NCBI RefSeq assembly: GCF_003633615.1
Contig: NZ_RBKU01000001.1
Coordinates: forward strand, 3,286,001-3,350,000
Length of the DNA stretch: 64,000 nucleotides
Reading direction: 5' to 3'
Origin: Mucilaginibacter gracilis
Lineage (GTDB): Bacteria; Bacteroidota; Bacteroidia; Sphingobacteriales; Sphingobacteriaceae
Below the pieces are notes generated by a model. That model saw nothing but the letters and a program-made list of their open reading frames with translations, had not been told where the DNA came from and searched no databases. A program made the translations under genes and the position numbers. Shown here piece by piece: positions 44,601 through 52,891 of this stretch (positions are counted from its first letter, which is position 1; every line of letters begins with the position of its first letter).

Positions 44601-45575
44601 ATGGATCAACGTCAAAAGACTTTCGAGCGGTCGGTAAGGGAGCGCCCGCACATGTATCTGGGTAATGATGGTGTCATAGGTCTTTTTGCAGGACTTATTA
44701 CCGATTACATTGAACTCTATAATACCAGCAATATTTTTTTTACGATTACGATCCTCGGAGCTAATATCTTTTCTTTTAATATCCAGCTTAAAGAACGCCT
44801 TGTTATGCCTAAAGAAACTTCCAGAGTATCTGCCAATGCCATTTTTTTTGTTCAGGTATTAAAAGTGATCTCAAAAAAACTCGAGGTCCAAAATGGTGTC
44901 ATGAATCAGACCGAATTTAATTTTAACTTAGATAGTGATATAAACCTTGATCTAACCGCCGATTATCAAAAATTATGTGAAGAAATTAGCCTGTTGGCGA
45001 TGTTAAATACCCAGATAGAAATTTTTGTAAAAGATCTTAGGCTAAACTATACGAGTCAAAATTATTATAATTTCCCTCAAGGCATTTTTTATTGGTTTGA
45101 TCGGCTGAATAATGAAGCTTCAGGCAAACCCCGGTTTAAAGTTACTTTTGAGGGTATGGCGCAAGGCTTTCATTATCGAATAGGACTTGCATATCGTACA
45201 GATTGGTATCCCTCACCCGTTATTTTAAGTTTTGCCAATAATATTACTACCACCAGGGGAGGAGACCTGGTTGATGGTGTTTTAAGCGGTTTAATGTCCG
45301 CATCTCGACAATTTTTAAAAGATAATGGCTCAACAACATTTAATATAAAGCGCAAAAAACTATATAATGGCTTAATATTGGTTTGTGCGGTTAAAGGTAA
45401 GGATCTTACATATAACGGTAGTTTTAAAGAGATTCTTGTAAGTAAAGAGGTTAAGGCACAAGCAAAAGAAATAGTTAAAAAATTAATTACTGATCTCTTT
45501 TGGCAAAATAAAGATGTAGCAGAAAGCTTTTTGTTCAGGTTTGACAAGCAACAAATACCGAGCGATATCTACTGA
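44601..45575 (+). CDS. GyrB/ParE N-terminal-like protein lacking ATPase motifs
   Basis: 324 residues resembling only the N-terminal 390 residues of GyrB. Matches, by eye: VRERPHMYLG (GyrB VRKRPGMYIG) at the start; YQKLCEEISLLAMLNTQIEI followed by FPQGIFYWFDRLN (GyrB [20 protein letters not shown] and EGGIKAFVEYLN); SFANNITTTRGGDLVDGVLSGL (transducer entry, GyrB FTNNIPQRDGGTHLAGF); and LYNGLILVCAVKGKDLTYNG with a Lys where GyrB has its QTK lysine. The Bergerat ATP site is missing: no E-x3-N box, no DxGxGIP, no GGLHGVG. No TOPRIM or C-terminal half follows. Function unknown; possibly a gyrase or topoisomerase IV binding partner. More AT-rich than its neighbours. Confidence 0.75.
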   Translation: MDQRQKTFERSVRERPHMYLGNDGVIGLFAGLITDYIELYNTSNIFFTITILGANIFSFNIQLKERLVMPKETSRVSANAIFFVQVLKVISKKLEVQNGVMNQTEFNFNLDSDINLDLTADYQKLCEEISLLAMLNTQIEIFVKDLRLNYTSQNYYNFPQGIFYWFDRLNNEASGKPRFKVTFEGMAQGFHYRIGLAYRTDWYPSPVILSFANNITTTRGGDLVDGVLSGLMSASRQFLKDNGSTTFNIKRKKLYNGLILVCAVKGKDLTYNGSFKEILVSKEVKAQAKEIVKKLITDLFWQNKDVAESFLFRFDKQQIPSDIY

Positions 45576-45712
45576 GTACTACCCAAAGCTGCCGTGGGAC
45601 ACCTGCTTAGAGTCTACTATAATCAGGCCTCCGCTCTTTGCGTAACTTCTATAACCGAAGAGACAAAAACATGGTAAATATGGGTATTCTACAACTGCGA
45701 ACACCAATGAAC

Positions 45713-45957
45713 CAAGGGCTATCTGGCAACCATAGGTGAAAATTTGGCTGTTGCCGATTTAGGGAAACTACATTTTTAAGGCTTTTTTGCCTATATGATT
45801 TGGGGCGTGGTGCACCTTTTCTAGCTGATTAGCGCCGGTAACCGTATCATCGTTTTTATTAACTGGGTAGACAGCTACTTTAGCAACAATAGCGGTTCGA
45901 GGTTAATTATCAGAAAATATAACCCCACGTAATCAAACCCGAATAAAAAGGCAATTT
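45713..45957 (+). pseudogene. Decayed duplicate of the ndh 3' end
   Basis: About 245 bp closely match 43018-43261, roughly nine bases in ten by eye, covering the last 75 codons of ndh, its stop and the first arm of its terminator. In the ndh frame a Gln codon has become TAA (LHF-stop-GFFAYM), a Ser codon TAG (VVHLF-stop-LIS), and one base is lost near the end, so it is dead. It has no 5' part. The stretch 45576-45712 in front of it holds no gene. Confidence 0.85.
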
Positions 45958-45968
45958 AAAAGGGCCTG

Positions 45969-46571
45969 TTAGCCCTTCTTCATGTATTGGGCAATCATCA
46001 CCTCGTTATTATCGGCGCTCGCTTCAAACTCGGTAATAATGTTTTTGCGCTCAACCTCGCTGCGGTTTTGGCTTAATTTGTTTTTTGCCTGTAAATCTGT
46101 TACCTTAATTTCAAAAGCTATAATTCCGTTAAGCATCCTCAATTTAAACTCATCGGGCAAACCGTTCCATTGTGCTAAATAGGCGGTATCATAAAAGGTT
46201 ATACTTTTCTCCATTAATTGCAGCATTCCCTCAGTATCGGCAATAATTGTAGCCTCGCCATAGGCATGTACGGCAATGTAGTTCCAGGTTGGTACGCTTT
46301 GTTCTTTTTGGTAATGTTTAGGCGAAATATAAGCATGTGGCTCGGTGAATATCACCAAAACGGTATTATCCAAACGGTTAGCCTGCGGGTTTGCCTTGGC
46401 AAAGTGCGACAAAATGTAAATGTCGCCGTCGCGCTGTTCTATAATAAAAGGAAGATGCGTAGCAACCGGCAAATTATTAGCCGATGTAACAATGCTCCCA
46501 AAGCTATATTTTTGCATAAAAGCAACTATCTCGCCTGTATCGTTATTTGCAAAGTGCTTTGGTATGTACAT
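45969..46571 (-). CDS. paiB: PaiB-type FMN-binding regulator
   Basis: 200 residues from ATG 46571 (MYIPKHFANND). Split-barrel flavin-reductase-like protein: ATHLPFIIEQRDGDIYILSHFAKANPQ, then VPTWNYIAVHAYGEA, the PaiB (FMN_bind_2) signature. In Bacillus PaiB affects sporulation and protease genes; in Bacteroidota its role is unknown. It follows argF' by 8 bp on the same strand, so it is transcribed with the arginine genes. Confidence 0.88.
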   Translation of the reverse strand: MYIPKHFANNDTGEIVAFMQKYSFGSIVTSANNLPVATHLPFIIEQRDGDIYILSHFAKANPQANRLDNTVLVIFTEPHAYISPKHYQKEQSVPTWNYIAVHAYGEATIIADTEGMLQLMEKSITFYDTAYLAQWNGLPDEFKLRMLNGIIAFEIKVTDLQAKNKLSQNRSEVERKNIITEFEASADNNEVMIAQYMKKG

Positions 46572-46579
46572 CTTAATTT

Positions 46580-47530
46580 TTAAGTAAGGCTCTCTAACAT
46601 TTTCTTTAATACCGCTTGCGCAGCCCACACGCGGTTACCGGCTTCATGCACTACAACTGAGCTTGGCCCGTCCAATATTTCGGCAGACAGCTCCAGATCG
46701 CGCCTTACGGGAAGGCAGTGCATTACTTTGGCATTGTTGGTTTCGGTAAGGCTGGCGTTGGTTAACATCCAGTCTTCATAACCGCCTGTAACTTTGCCAT
46801 AAGGCTCATAAGCCGACCAGTTTTTTACATAAATAAAATCGGCATCAAGTAAAGCCTCCTGTTGGTTATGTGTAATAGTTGCGCCCTGGGTAAAATCGGT
46901 ACATAACTCATAGCCCGGTGGGTGAGCTATTACAAAATCAACCTCAGCTTTACACATCCATTCGGCAAACGAGTTTGGTACGGCTTGCGGTAATGGTTTA
47001 ACATGCGGCGCCCAGGTTAATACAACCTTTGGCCAGGGGCGGGTTTTTAATTCGGTAATGGTAACCAAATCGGCAAGGCTTTGCAGCGGGTGCCGCGTTG
47101 CCGATTCTAAACTAACCACCGGTATACCGCAGTATTTTACAAACTTGTTAAATATCTCTTCACTATAATCCAACTCCCTGTCTTTTAAACCGGGGAACGA
47201 TCGCACACCCAATATATCAACATACTGGCCCATAACGCCTGCCGCCTCTCTAATATGCTCAACAGTGGTGCCATTCATCACCACGCCGTCGTTAAGTTCA
47301 AGTGCCCAGCCTTCCTTGTCCATATTCATCACCATTACATTCATACCCAAATTCATTGCTGCTTTTTGGGTGCTTAGGCGTGTACGCAAACTTGGGTTTA
47401 AAAATATAAGCCCCAATGTGCGGTTTTTGCCCAAATGCTGATGCGCATACGGGTTTTGCTTTAACGCCAAAGCATCGGCAACTAACTGGTTAATGTCGGT
47501 AACGTCGTTAACGGAAGAGAATAGTTTCAT
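46580..47530 (-). CDS. argF': N-acetyl/N-succinylornithine carbamoyltransferase
   Basis: 316 residues. Transfers carbamoyl phosphate to an N-acylated ornithine, as in Bacteroides and Xanthomonas, rather than to free ornithine. Carbamoyl-phosphate motif FLNPSLRTRLSTQ at 43-55; the acyl-enzyme signature SLESATRHPLQSLADL and the proline loop HCLPVRRDLE are present. The position that separates acetyl- (Glu) from succinyl-ornithine (Pro) enzymes appears, by eye alignment, to be V90 (GTTVEHIREAA), so the acyl group is left open. Lies between argD and paiB. Confidence 0.9.
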   Translation of the reverse strand: MKLFSSVNDVTDINQLVADALALKQNPYAHQHLGKNRTLGLIFLNPSLRTRLSTQKAAMNLGMNVMVMNMDKEGWALELNDGVVMNGTTVEHIREAAGVMGQYVDILGVRSFPGLKDRELDYSEEIFNKFVKYCGIPVVSLESATRHPLQSLADLVTITELKTRPWPKVVLTWAPHVKPLPQAVPNSFAEWMCKAEVDFVIAHPPGYELCTDFTQGATITHNQQEALLDADFIYVKNWSAYEPYGKVTGGYEDWMLTNASLTETNNAKVMHCLPVRRDLELSAEILDGPSSVVVHEAGNRVWAAQAVLKKMLESLT

Positions 47531-47634
47531 TGTATGATGTGAATATTAAAAAACCAAACGCCATTGGGCGGTTCAGATATGACAACTTTTAAAGGAGTTG
47601 TCATATCTTTATGCGATACGAATGACAATAAATT

Positions 47635-48786
47635 TTAGTGGCTTGCCACCGTGCTTTCCTTCAAAATAGTACTAAAAGCCTCAAGGAATCTATCGGCATG
47701 AGCCTTACTCAAATTTAAAGCAGGCAACAAGCGGATAACATTTGGTTTGGCTTCGCCTGTAAAAATGTGATGTTTAAATAATAGCTCTTTTTTAACGTGC
47801 GCCAATTCGTTGGGCAATTCAATGCCTATCATTAAACCACGGCCACGCACTTCTTTTACTTCGGTAAACTGTTTTAACTCGTTTATTAAGTAGCCGCCAA
47901 CCTCGGCAGCATTTTCCATTAGCTTATCTTGCTCAATTACTTCTAACACTGCAAGCGCGGCGGCGCAAGCCAAATGGTTGCCGCCAAATGTTGTACCCAG
48001 CATAAAATACGCAGGTTTTATTTTTGGAGCGATAGAAATGGCACCAATAGGGAAGCCATTGCCCATACCCTTGGCCATGCTATAAATATCGGCATTAACG
48101 CCGGCAAAATCGTGCGAGTAAAATTTTCCGGTACGGCCATATCCGCATTGTACGCTATCGGCAATAAATACGGTGTTGTTTTGGTTGCACAGGGTGCGTA
48201 TCTTTTGCAAAAAGCTGTCGGTAGCTACCTGTATACCGCCCACACCTTGTATACCTTCAATTATAACGGCACATATTTCGTCTTTGTGGTTAGCAAAAGC
48301 TTGTTCCAAAGCGTCCTCATCGCACCAGGGCAAAAATATAACGTTGTCGGTTTCGTTTATTGGGGCAACAATTTTTGGGTTATCGGTAACGGCAACCGCT
48401 AACGAAGTACGCCCGTGAAATGCTTTGCGGAAAGCAATTACCTTTTTTCTACCGTTATAAAACGACGCAAGTTTTAAAGCATTCTCGTTAGCCTCGGCAC
48501 CCGAGTTTATTAAAAATAGCTGGTAATCTTCCTTGCCCGATACATGGCCCAATTTAGTAGCCAGTTCCTGCTGTAAAGGTATTTCGATAGAGTTTGAATA
48601 AAACCCAAGTTTATGCAACTGGCTTTCCAATCGTTCCACATAATGCGGGTGCGTATGCCCGATAGAGATAACGGCATGGCCGCCATACAGGTCTAAATAC
48701 TCAGTGCCGTTGTTGTCATAAACAAGGCTCCCCACACCTTTTACAATATTAATGGGGTTAATCGGGTAAACGTCGAATAAATTCAT
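47635..48786 (-). CDS. argD: Acetylornithine aminotransferase
   Basis: 383 residues, class III PLP aminotransferase. NSGAEANENALKLA binds the phosphate, AVIIEGIQGVGGIQ and FIADSVQCGYGRTGKF hold the conserved Glu and Asp, and the PLP lysine is in SMAKGMGNGFPIGA. Converts N-acylglutamate semialdehyde to N-acylornithine. A palindromic repeat separates it from argC upstream. Confidence 0.93.
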   Translation of the reverse strand: MNLFDVYPINPINIVKGVGSLVYDNNGTEYLDLYGGHAVISIGHTHPHYVERLESQLHKLGFYSNSIEIPLQQELATKLGHVSGKEDYQLFLINSGAEANENALKLASFYNGRKKVIAFRKAFHGRTSLAVAVTDNPKIVAPINETDNVIFLPWCDEDALEQAFANHKDEICAVIIEGIQGVGGIQVATDSFLQKIRTLCNQNNTVFIADSVQCGYGRTGKFYSHDFAGVNADIYSMAKGMGNGFPIGAISIAPKIKPAYFMLGTTFGGNHLACAAALAVLEVIEQDKLMENAAEVGGYLINELKQFTEVKEVRGRGLMIGIELPNELAHVKKELLFKHHIFTGEAKPNVIRLLPALNLSKAHADRFLEAFSTILKESTVASH

Positions 48787-48850
48787 GTTTTCGATGTTGT
48801 GTGAACATATTTAAGTCCACGGGTATTTAATTCAATTATTTCTCTTTCGC

Positions 48851-48947
48851 CGTCATTGCGAGGTACGAAGCAATCTATATGCTATACAAAGCGGCTCCGT
48901 AGGTCCGTTTATCATGTGTAGAGATTGCTTCGTACCTCGCAATGACG
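48851..48947. repeat. REP-like palindromic element between argC and argD
   Basis: Perfect 26-bp inverted arms at 48851-48876 and 48922-48947 (beginning CGTCATTGCGAGG and ending CCTCGCAATGACG) enclose a 45-bp centre. In the mRNA it would fold into a long hairpin inside the arg operon. Elements with this TCATTGCGAGGTACGAAGCAAT-type end are recurrent in Bacteroidota intergenic DNA; copy number cannot be judged here. Confidence 0.8.
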
Positions 48948-48963
48948 CTGTTTGTTTTTCAGC

Positions 48964-49983
48964 TCAAAAAGCTACCGCTTTTAATCTTAATCCGGAGGTT
49001 TCCTCCAATTCAAAAAGCAAATTCATATTCTGAACAGCCTGTCCGGAAGCACCTTTTAGCAAATTATCCATGATGCTCACAATAAATATTTTATTCCCAT
49101 GCTTTTTAACCTGAATAAAACACTTGTTGGTATTCACAATTTGTTTTAAATCAATGTTGCGGTTAGTTACATGCGTAAACGGATGGCCTGCATAATATTC
49201 GGTATAAAGTTGAGTTGCTTCTACTTCGCTCAAACTGCTTTCAGTATAAATTGATGCAATAATGCCCCTTGTAAAATCTCCGCGGTAGGGCACAAAATTC
49301 AATGCGCCAACTTCTGTTGCGGACTGTAATTGCTTTAACGATTCTCCAATTTCGTTCAAGTGCTGATGATCGAACACCTTGTAAACCGATAGGTTATCAT
49401 TACGCCACGTAAAGTGCGAAGTAGGAGCCAGGCTTTGCCCTGCGCCTGTAGAGCCCGTAGTTGCGGTAATGTGTACCTCGTTGGTTAGCAAACCTTTAGC
49501 AGCCAGCGGCAGCAACCCTAACTGCAAACAAGTGGCAAAACAACCTGGGTTAGCAATGTTTTTAGCCGTTTTAATAGCTTCGCGATTCAACTCGGGTAAA
49601 CCATAAACGAATTGCCTAAAGCTCGGCTCCGGATCGGCAGTCAAATTTTGAATATTGAATTTTGAGTTTTTACTTAACCTAAAATCCTGGCTCAAATCAA
49701 TTATCTTAACATGCGCCGCAATAGCATTTGCCTCTAAAAACTTCCGCGCATCGCCATGCCCAACGCATAAAAACAGCGCGTCAATTTCATCCGATATTTC
49801 GCCGCTGAATTTTAATTCGGTGTCACCAAATAAGTCGGTATGAACCTCATAAATATAGTTGCCCGCGTTGCTGTTACTATGCACAAAGGCAATATCAACA
49901 TTGGGGTGGTTTATCAGGATGCGCAGTAATTCGCCGCCGGTGTATCCGGCTCCGCCAACTATTCCTGCTTTAACTTTTATCAT
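48964..49983 (-). CDS. argC: N-acyl-gamma-glutamyl-phosphate reductase
   Basis: 339 residues. Rossmann motif GGAGYTGGELLRIL at the N-terminus; catalytic Cys in ANPGCFATCLQLGLLPL; ASGQAVQNMNLLF near the end. Reduces the acyl-phosphate made by ArgB with NADPH. It is followed by the palindromic repeat and argD, preceded by a GNAT gene 16 bp upstream. Confidence 0.94.
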   Translation of the reverse strand: MIKVKAGIVGGAGYTGGELLRILINHPNVDIAFVHSNSNAGNYIYEVHTDLFGDTELKFSGEISDEIDALFLCVGHGDARKFLEANAIAAHVKIIDLSQDFRLSKNSKFNIQNLTADPEPSFRQFVYGLPELNREAIKTAKNIANPGCFATCLQLGLLPLAAKGLLTNEVHITATTGSTGAGQSLAPTSHFTWRNDNLSVYKVFDHQHLNEIGESLKQLQSATEVGALNFVPYRGDFTRGIIASIYTESSLSEVEATQLYTEYYAGHPFTHVTNRNIDLKQIVNTNKCFIQVKKHGNKIFIVSIMDNLLKGASGQAVQNMNLLFELEETSGLRLKAVAF

Positions 49984-49999
49984 CGTTTTATAGTTAATT

Positions 50000-50455
50000 T
50001 CAAGATACTGCTATCTTAAACATTAAAAAATCGTCACTCACTGGTTGCTCAACAAAGCCCATGGCTTTATATAAACTTTGAGCGGTATAATTATCTTTTG
50101 CTGTTTCCAGTTGTATAAATGTGGCCTGGTTATTTTTACCAAATTCCATCGCTGTTTTAATCAGACTTTCGCCGATGCCTTGTTTCCTGTGGGTCTCGGC
50201 AACAAACAAATCATTTAATATCCAATTTTTTGAAGCCCTTGCCGACGAATATTTGGGGTATAATTGCGTAAATCCAACCGCTATATCATCAGCATCAAAA
50301 GCAACAAATATTACCGACTCATTATTGCTCAATCGCGCATTAATAAACAATTTGGCCACTTCAATATCCGATGCCTGCTTGTAAAATACCCGGTAATTAT
50401 CAAATAATTTTACTACCAAATTAGCTTCGTCGGCAAGTATCCTTTTAATAATCAT
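50000..50455 (-). CDS. GNAT-family N-acetyltransferase
   Basis: 151 residues from ATG 50455 (MIIKRILADEANL); a TTG lies two codons earlier. Acetyl-CoA loop motif HRKQGIGESLIKTAMEF and C-terminal NYTAQSLYKAMGFVEQ are standard GNAT features. Located inside the arginine operon between argC and a cupin gene, so an amino-acid-type substrate is possible, but sequence does not show it. Confidence 0.85.
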   Translation of the reverse strand: MIIKRILADEANLVVKLFDNYRVFYKQASDIEVAKLFINARLSNNESVIFVAFDADDIAVGFTQLYPKYSSARASKNWILNDLFVAETHRKQGIGESLIKTAMEFGKNNQATFIQLETAKDNYTAQSLYKAMGFVEQPVSDDFLMFKIAVS

Positions 50456-50461
50456 CCCCAA

Positions 50462-50836
50462 TTACTTCATATTGTGCCTGTCATTTTTTGTTGACGGCTG
50501 CGAGTACAATAAAAATTCCAGGTCAACATCGTCTTTATTACTAATAAAATGTTTTTGCCCTGGCTTAACTTCCACTCCCTCGTTAGGTTTTAAAACATGC
50601 TCCACGCCGTCGATATTAACCCAGGCCTTCCCTTTTAAAATAAAAAAGAACTGGTTTGCAATTTCATGATAGTGTAATTGCTCGCGGGTATCTGGCGGCA
50701 TTAGCTCTTGTTTAACAGATAATGCATCGGTATCAACAAAATCCCAGCCGTAGCAATCATCGCCCCAAGTGTATTGCTTAAGGCAATTCCCTCTGGAAAG
50801 CACCATGGCTGTAATTTGATCTTCGTTGTTCATCAT
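50462..50836 (-). CDS. Cupin-domain protein
   Basis: 124 residues, single cupin barrel: motif 1 REQLHYHEIANQFFFILKGKAWV (with H-x-H and downstream Glu/Gln changes) and motif 2 PGQKHFISN. It starts with GNCLKQYTWGDDCYGWDF, a pattern seen in sugar or small-molecule-binding cupins. It sits 6 bp before the GNAT gene and 14 bp after argG in the same operon. Function unknown. Confidence 0.8.
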   Translation of the reverse strand: MMNNEDQITAMVLSRGNCLKQYTWGDDCYGWDFVDTDALSVKQELMPPDTREQLHYHEIANQFFFILKGKAWVNIDGVEHVLKPNEGVEVKPGQKHFISNKDDVDLEFLLYSQPSTKNDRHNMK

Positions 50837-50850
50837 CTTTTAAATCCCTT

Positions 50851-52047
50851 TTACGAGTTTGGGGTGTTTACCTTGTGATATATCATTACCTGATTGCCAA
50901 ATATTTTCGAAAAACCTTTTACGTCTTCGCCGCTCCAGGCATTGTTCATTTCGCCATAGCTGCCAAATTTATTCGACATCAAGTCATGATCCGATTCTAT
51001 GCCAATAACCTGGAAGCGATACGGATTTAGTTCAACAAACACTTTACCACTAACCTGTAACTGTGTATCATTTAAAAAGGCCTCAATATTGCGCATAATA
51101 GGGTCGTGAAACTGCCCTTCGTGTAACCAGTTACCGTAAAAGGTAGATAATTGATCTTTCCATGATAACTGCCATTTGGTTAACGTATGTTTCTCTAACG
51201 TGTGGTGAGCTTTGATAATGATAATAGGTGCAGCAGCCTCAAAGCCAACACGGCCTTTAATACCAATTATAGTATCGCCCACGTGAATATCCCGACCAAT
51301 GCCATATGGTTGCGCAATAGCCTGTAATGCCTGTATAGCTTTGGTAGGATGATCGTATTGTTTATCGTCGATGGCCTTTAGTTCGCCTTTTTCAAAGGTA
51401 AGTTCAAGTTTCCGGGGCTCGGTTTCGGTTATTTGTGTTGGCCATGCTTCCTCGGGCAATCCCAGGTTTGATGTTAGTGTTTCTTTACCACCAACTGATG
51501 TTCCCCAAATACCCTTGTTAATAGAGTATTTGTTTTTCTCGAAGTTCATTTCAACACCATGCTTTTTAAGGTAGGTAATTTCCTCTTCACGGCTTAGTTT
51601 TAAATCGCGTATAGGGGTCAATATCTGCACTTCGGGCACTAATATGTTAAATATCATATCAAACCTAACCTGGTCATTACCGGCACCTGTGCTGCCGTGG
51701 GCAACATATTCGGCATTTATTTCTTTGGCGTAATTGGCAATGGCGGTAGCCTGGCTAACACGCTCGGCACTTACCGATAGGGGATAGGTGTTGTTTTTCA
51801 ATACGTTACCATAAATAAGGTAACGTATGCAAGTATTATAAAAATTGATAGTTTCGTCAACCACGTGATGGGATGTTACACCCATTTCGTAGGCGCGTTT
51901 TTCAACAGCCTTTAATTCGTCATCGCTAAAACCACCGGTATTAACAATTACCGAGTGTACCTCCATATCAAGGTCGCGGGTTAAATAGATGCAGCAGAAA
52001 GAGGTATCTAAACCGCCGCTGTAAGCCAATACTACTTTTTTCTTCAT
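50851..52047 (-). CDS. argG: Argininosuccinate synthase
   Basis: 398 residues. PP-loop ATP site LAYSGGLDTSFCCIYL at the N-terminus; AHGSTGAGNDQVRFD is the citrulline/aspartate site. Joins citrulline and aspartate with ATP. Second gene of the minus-strand cluster after the GNAT gene at 52123. argH, normally near, is not in the window. Confidence 0.95.
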   Translation of the reverse strand: MKKKVVLAYSGGLDTSFCCIYLTRDLDMEVHSVIVNTGGFSDDELKAVEKRAYEMGVTSHHVVDETINFYNTCIRYLIYGNVLKNNTYPLSVSAERVSQATAIANYAKEINAEYVAHGSTGAGNDQVRFDMIFNILVPEVQILTPIRDLKLSREEEITYLKKHGVEMNFEKNKYSINKGIWGTSVGGKETLTSNLGLPEEAWPTQITETEPRKLELTFEKGELKAIDDKQYDHPTKAIQALQAIAQPYGIGRDIHVGDTIIGIKGRVGFEAAAPIIIIKAHHTLEKHTLTKWQLSWKDQLSTFYGNWLHEGQFHDPIMRNIEAFLNDTQLQVSGKVFVELNPYRFQVIGIESDHDLMSNKFGSYGEMNNAWSGEDVKGFSKIFGNQVMIYHKVNTPNS

Positions 52048-52122
52048 TGTGTTGTTTAGTCTATCGTCTTCAATTATTATTTACCTGTTGACTATATTTA
52101 TTGTTTATAATCAATAGTTTAA

Positions 52123-52764
52123 CTAATAATCCTGACCTATTTTTTTAAGTGCATTTTCTATCCGCTCAAGTAATGTTGCCTTGTGCGTAATTTTTTTCAT
52201 TTTTTCTTCGTATTCTTTTTGCTTTTCGGCGGGGTCAAAAAGCATAGCCGTGCACATGCAGTTTTTACGGCCCTTGCTCATCAAAATATCATAGTTTACG
52301 CAACTAGTGCAACCATGCCAAAAATCCTCGTCCTGGGTAAGTTCCGAGTAGGTAACCGGTTCATAACCTAGGTCGGAGTTTATCTTCATCACCGCCAGGC
52401 CTGTTGTTAGGCCAAATATTTTGGCATGCGGATATTTGGTGCGCGAAAGCTCAAAAACCCGCTCTTTAATGGCCTTGGCCAAACCCACTTTTCTAAATTC
52501 GGGGTTCACAATTAGGCCCGAGTTAGCCACAAAATCGCCGTGGCTCCAGGTTTCTATATAACAGAAACCAGCCCAGGTGCCATCTTTAAATAAAGCTATT
52601 ACGGCTTTACCTTCCAGCATTTTGTTGGCAACATACTCCGGCGACCTGCGCGCTATACCTGTACCGCGTGCTTTTGCCGATTCGGCCATCTCATCACATA
52701 TCTGCTGCGCATATTCAACATGTTGTCCGGTAGCAACCTGAATATCAAAATCTTGTATGGTCAT
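52123..52764 (-). CDS. GNAT acetyltransferase at the head of the arginine operon
   Basis: 213 residues. GNAT core: AVIALFKDGTWAGFCYIE, then NSGLIVNPEFRKVGLAKAIKERVFEL with the acyl-CoA loop. A Cys cluster follows, C-x2-C-x13-C-x-C (GCTSC ... NCMC), possibly metal binding. First structural gene of the arg cluster; in other Bacteroidota GNAT proteins at this place are assigned as N-acylglutamate synthase, the first step, which fits the absence of a classical argA or argJ here. That role is inference. Confidence 0.8.
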   Translation of the reverse strand: MTIQDFDIQVATGQHVEYAQQICDEMAESAKARGTGIARRSPEYVANKMLEGKAVIALFKDGTWAGFCYIETWSHGDFVANSGLIVNPEFRKVGLAKAIKERVFELSRTKYPHAKIFGLTTGLAVMKINSDLGYEPVTYSELTQDEDFWHGCTSCVNYDILMSKGRKNCMCTAMLFDPAEKQKEYEEKMKKITHKATLLERIENALKKIGQDY

Positions 52765-52791
52765 TATTTTAGACGGAAATATTAATTGGAA

Positions 52792-52818
52792 AATTAAAGG
52801 GCTTTAACTGCCTTAATT
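52792..52818 (-). terminator. Possible attenuator hairpin before the arg operon
   Basis: On the minus strand AATTAAGGC (52810-52818) pairs with GCCCTTTAATT (52792-52802), leaving two bulged bases, and is followed by TTTT. It lies 27 bp before the GNAT start and after the leader reading frame, where a terminator of an attenuation system would sit. Confidence 0.35.
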
Positions 52819-52866
52819 GAAACAAATAATTTGAAAAAGAGTTGTTTTTTTCTTTTTCCATTTTTA

Positions 52867-52891
52867 GGTTGATTGAGCTATCAATCAAACC
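52867..52891 (-). promoter_or_regulatory. Hairpin overlapping the leader stop codon
   Basis: Arms GGTTGATTGA (52867-52876) and TCAATCAAACC (52881-52891) pair with one bulge around a 4-base loop. The TGA stop of the leader frame (52885-52887) lies inside this stem, so ribosome position would decide whether it forms. Confidence 0.45.

Noticed and set aside
45576..45712. Possible further remnant between the GyrB-like gene and the ndh fragment
   Set aside because: No similarity to any other part of the window could be recognised.
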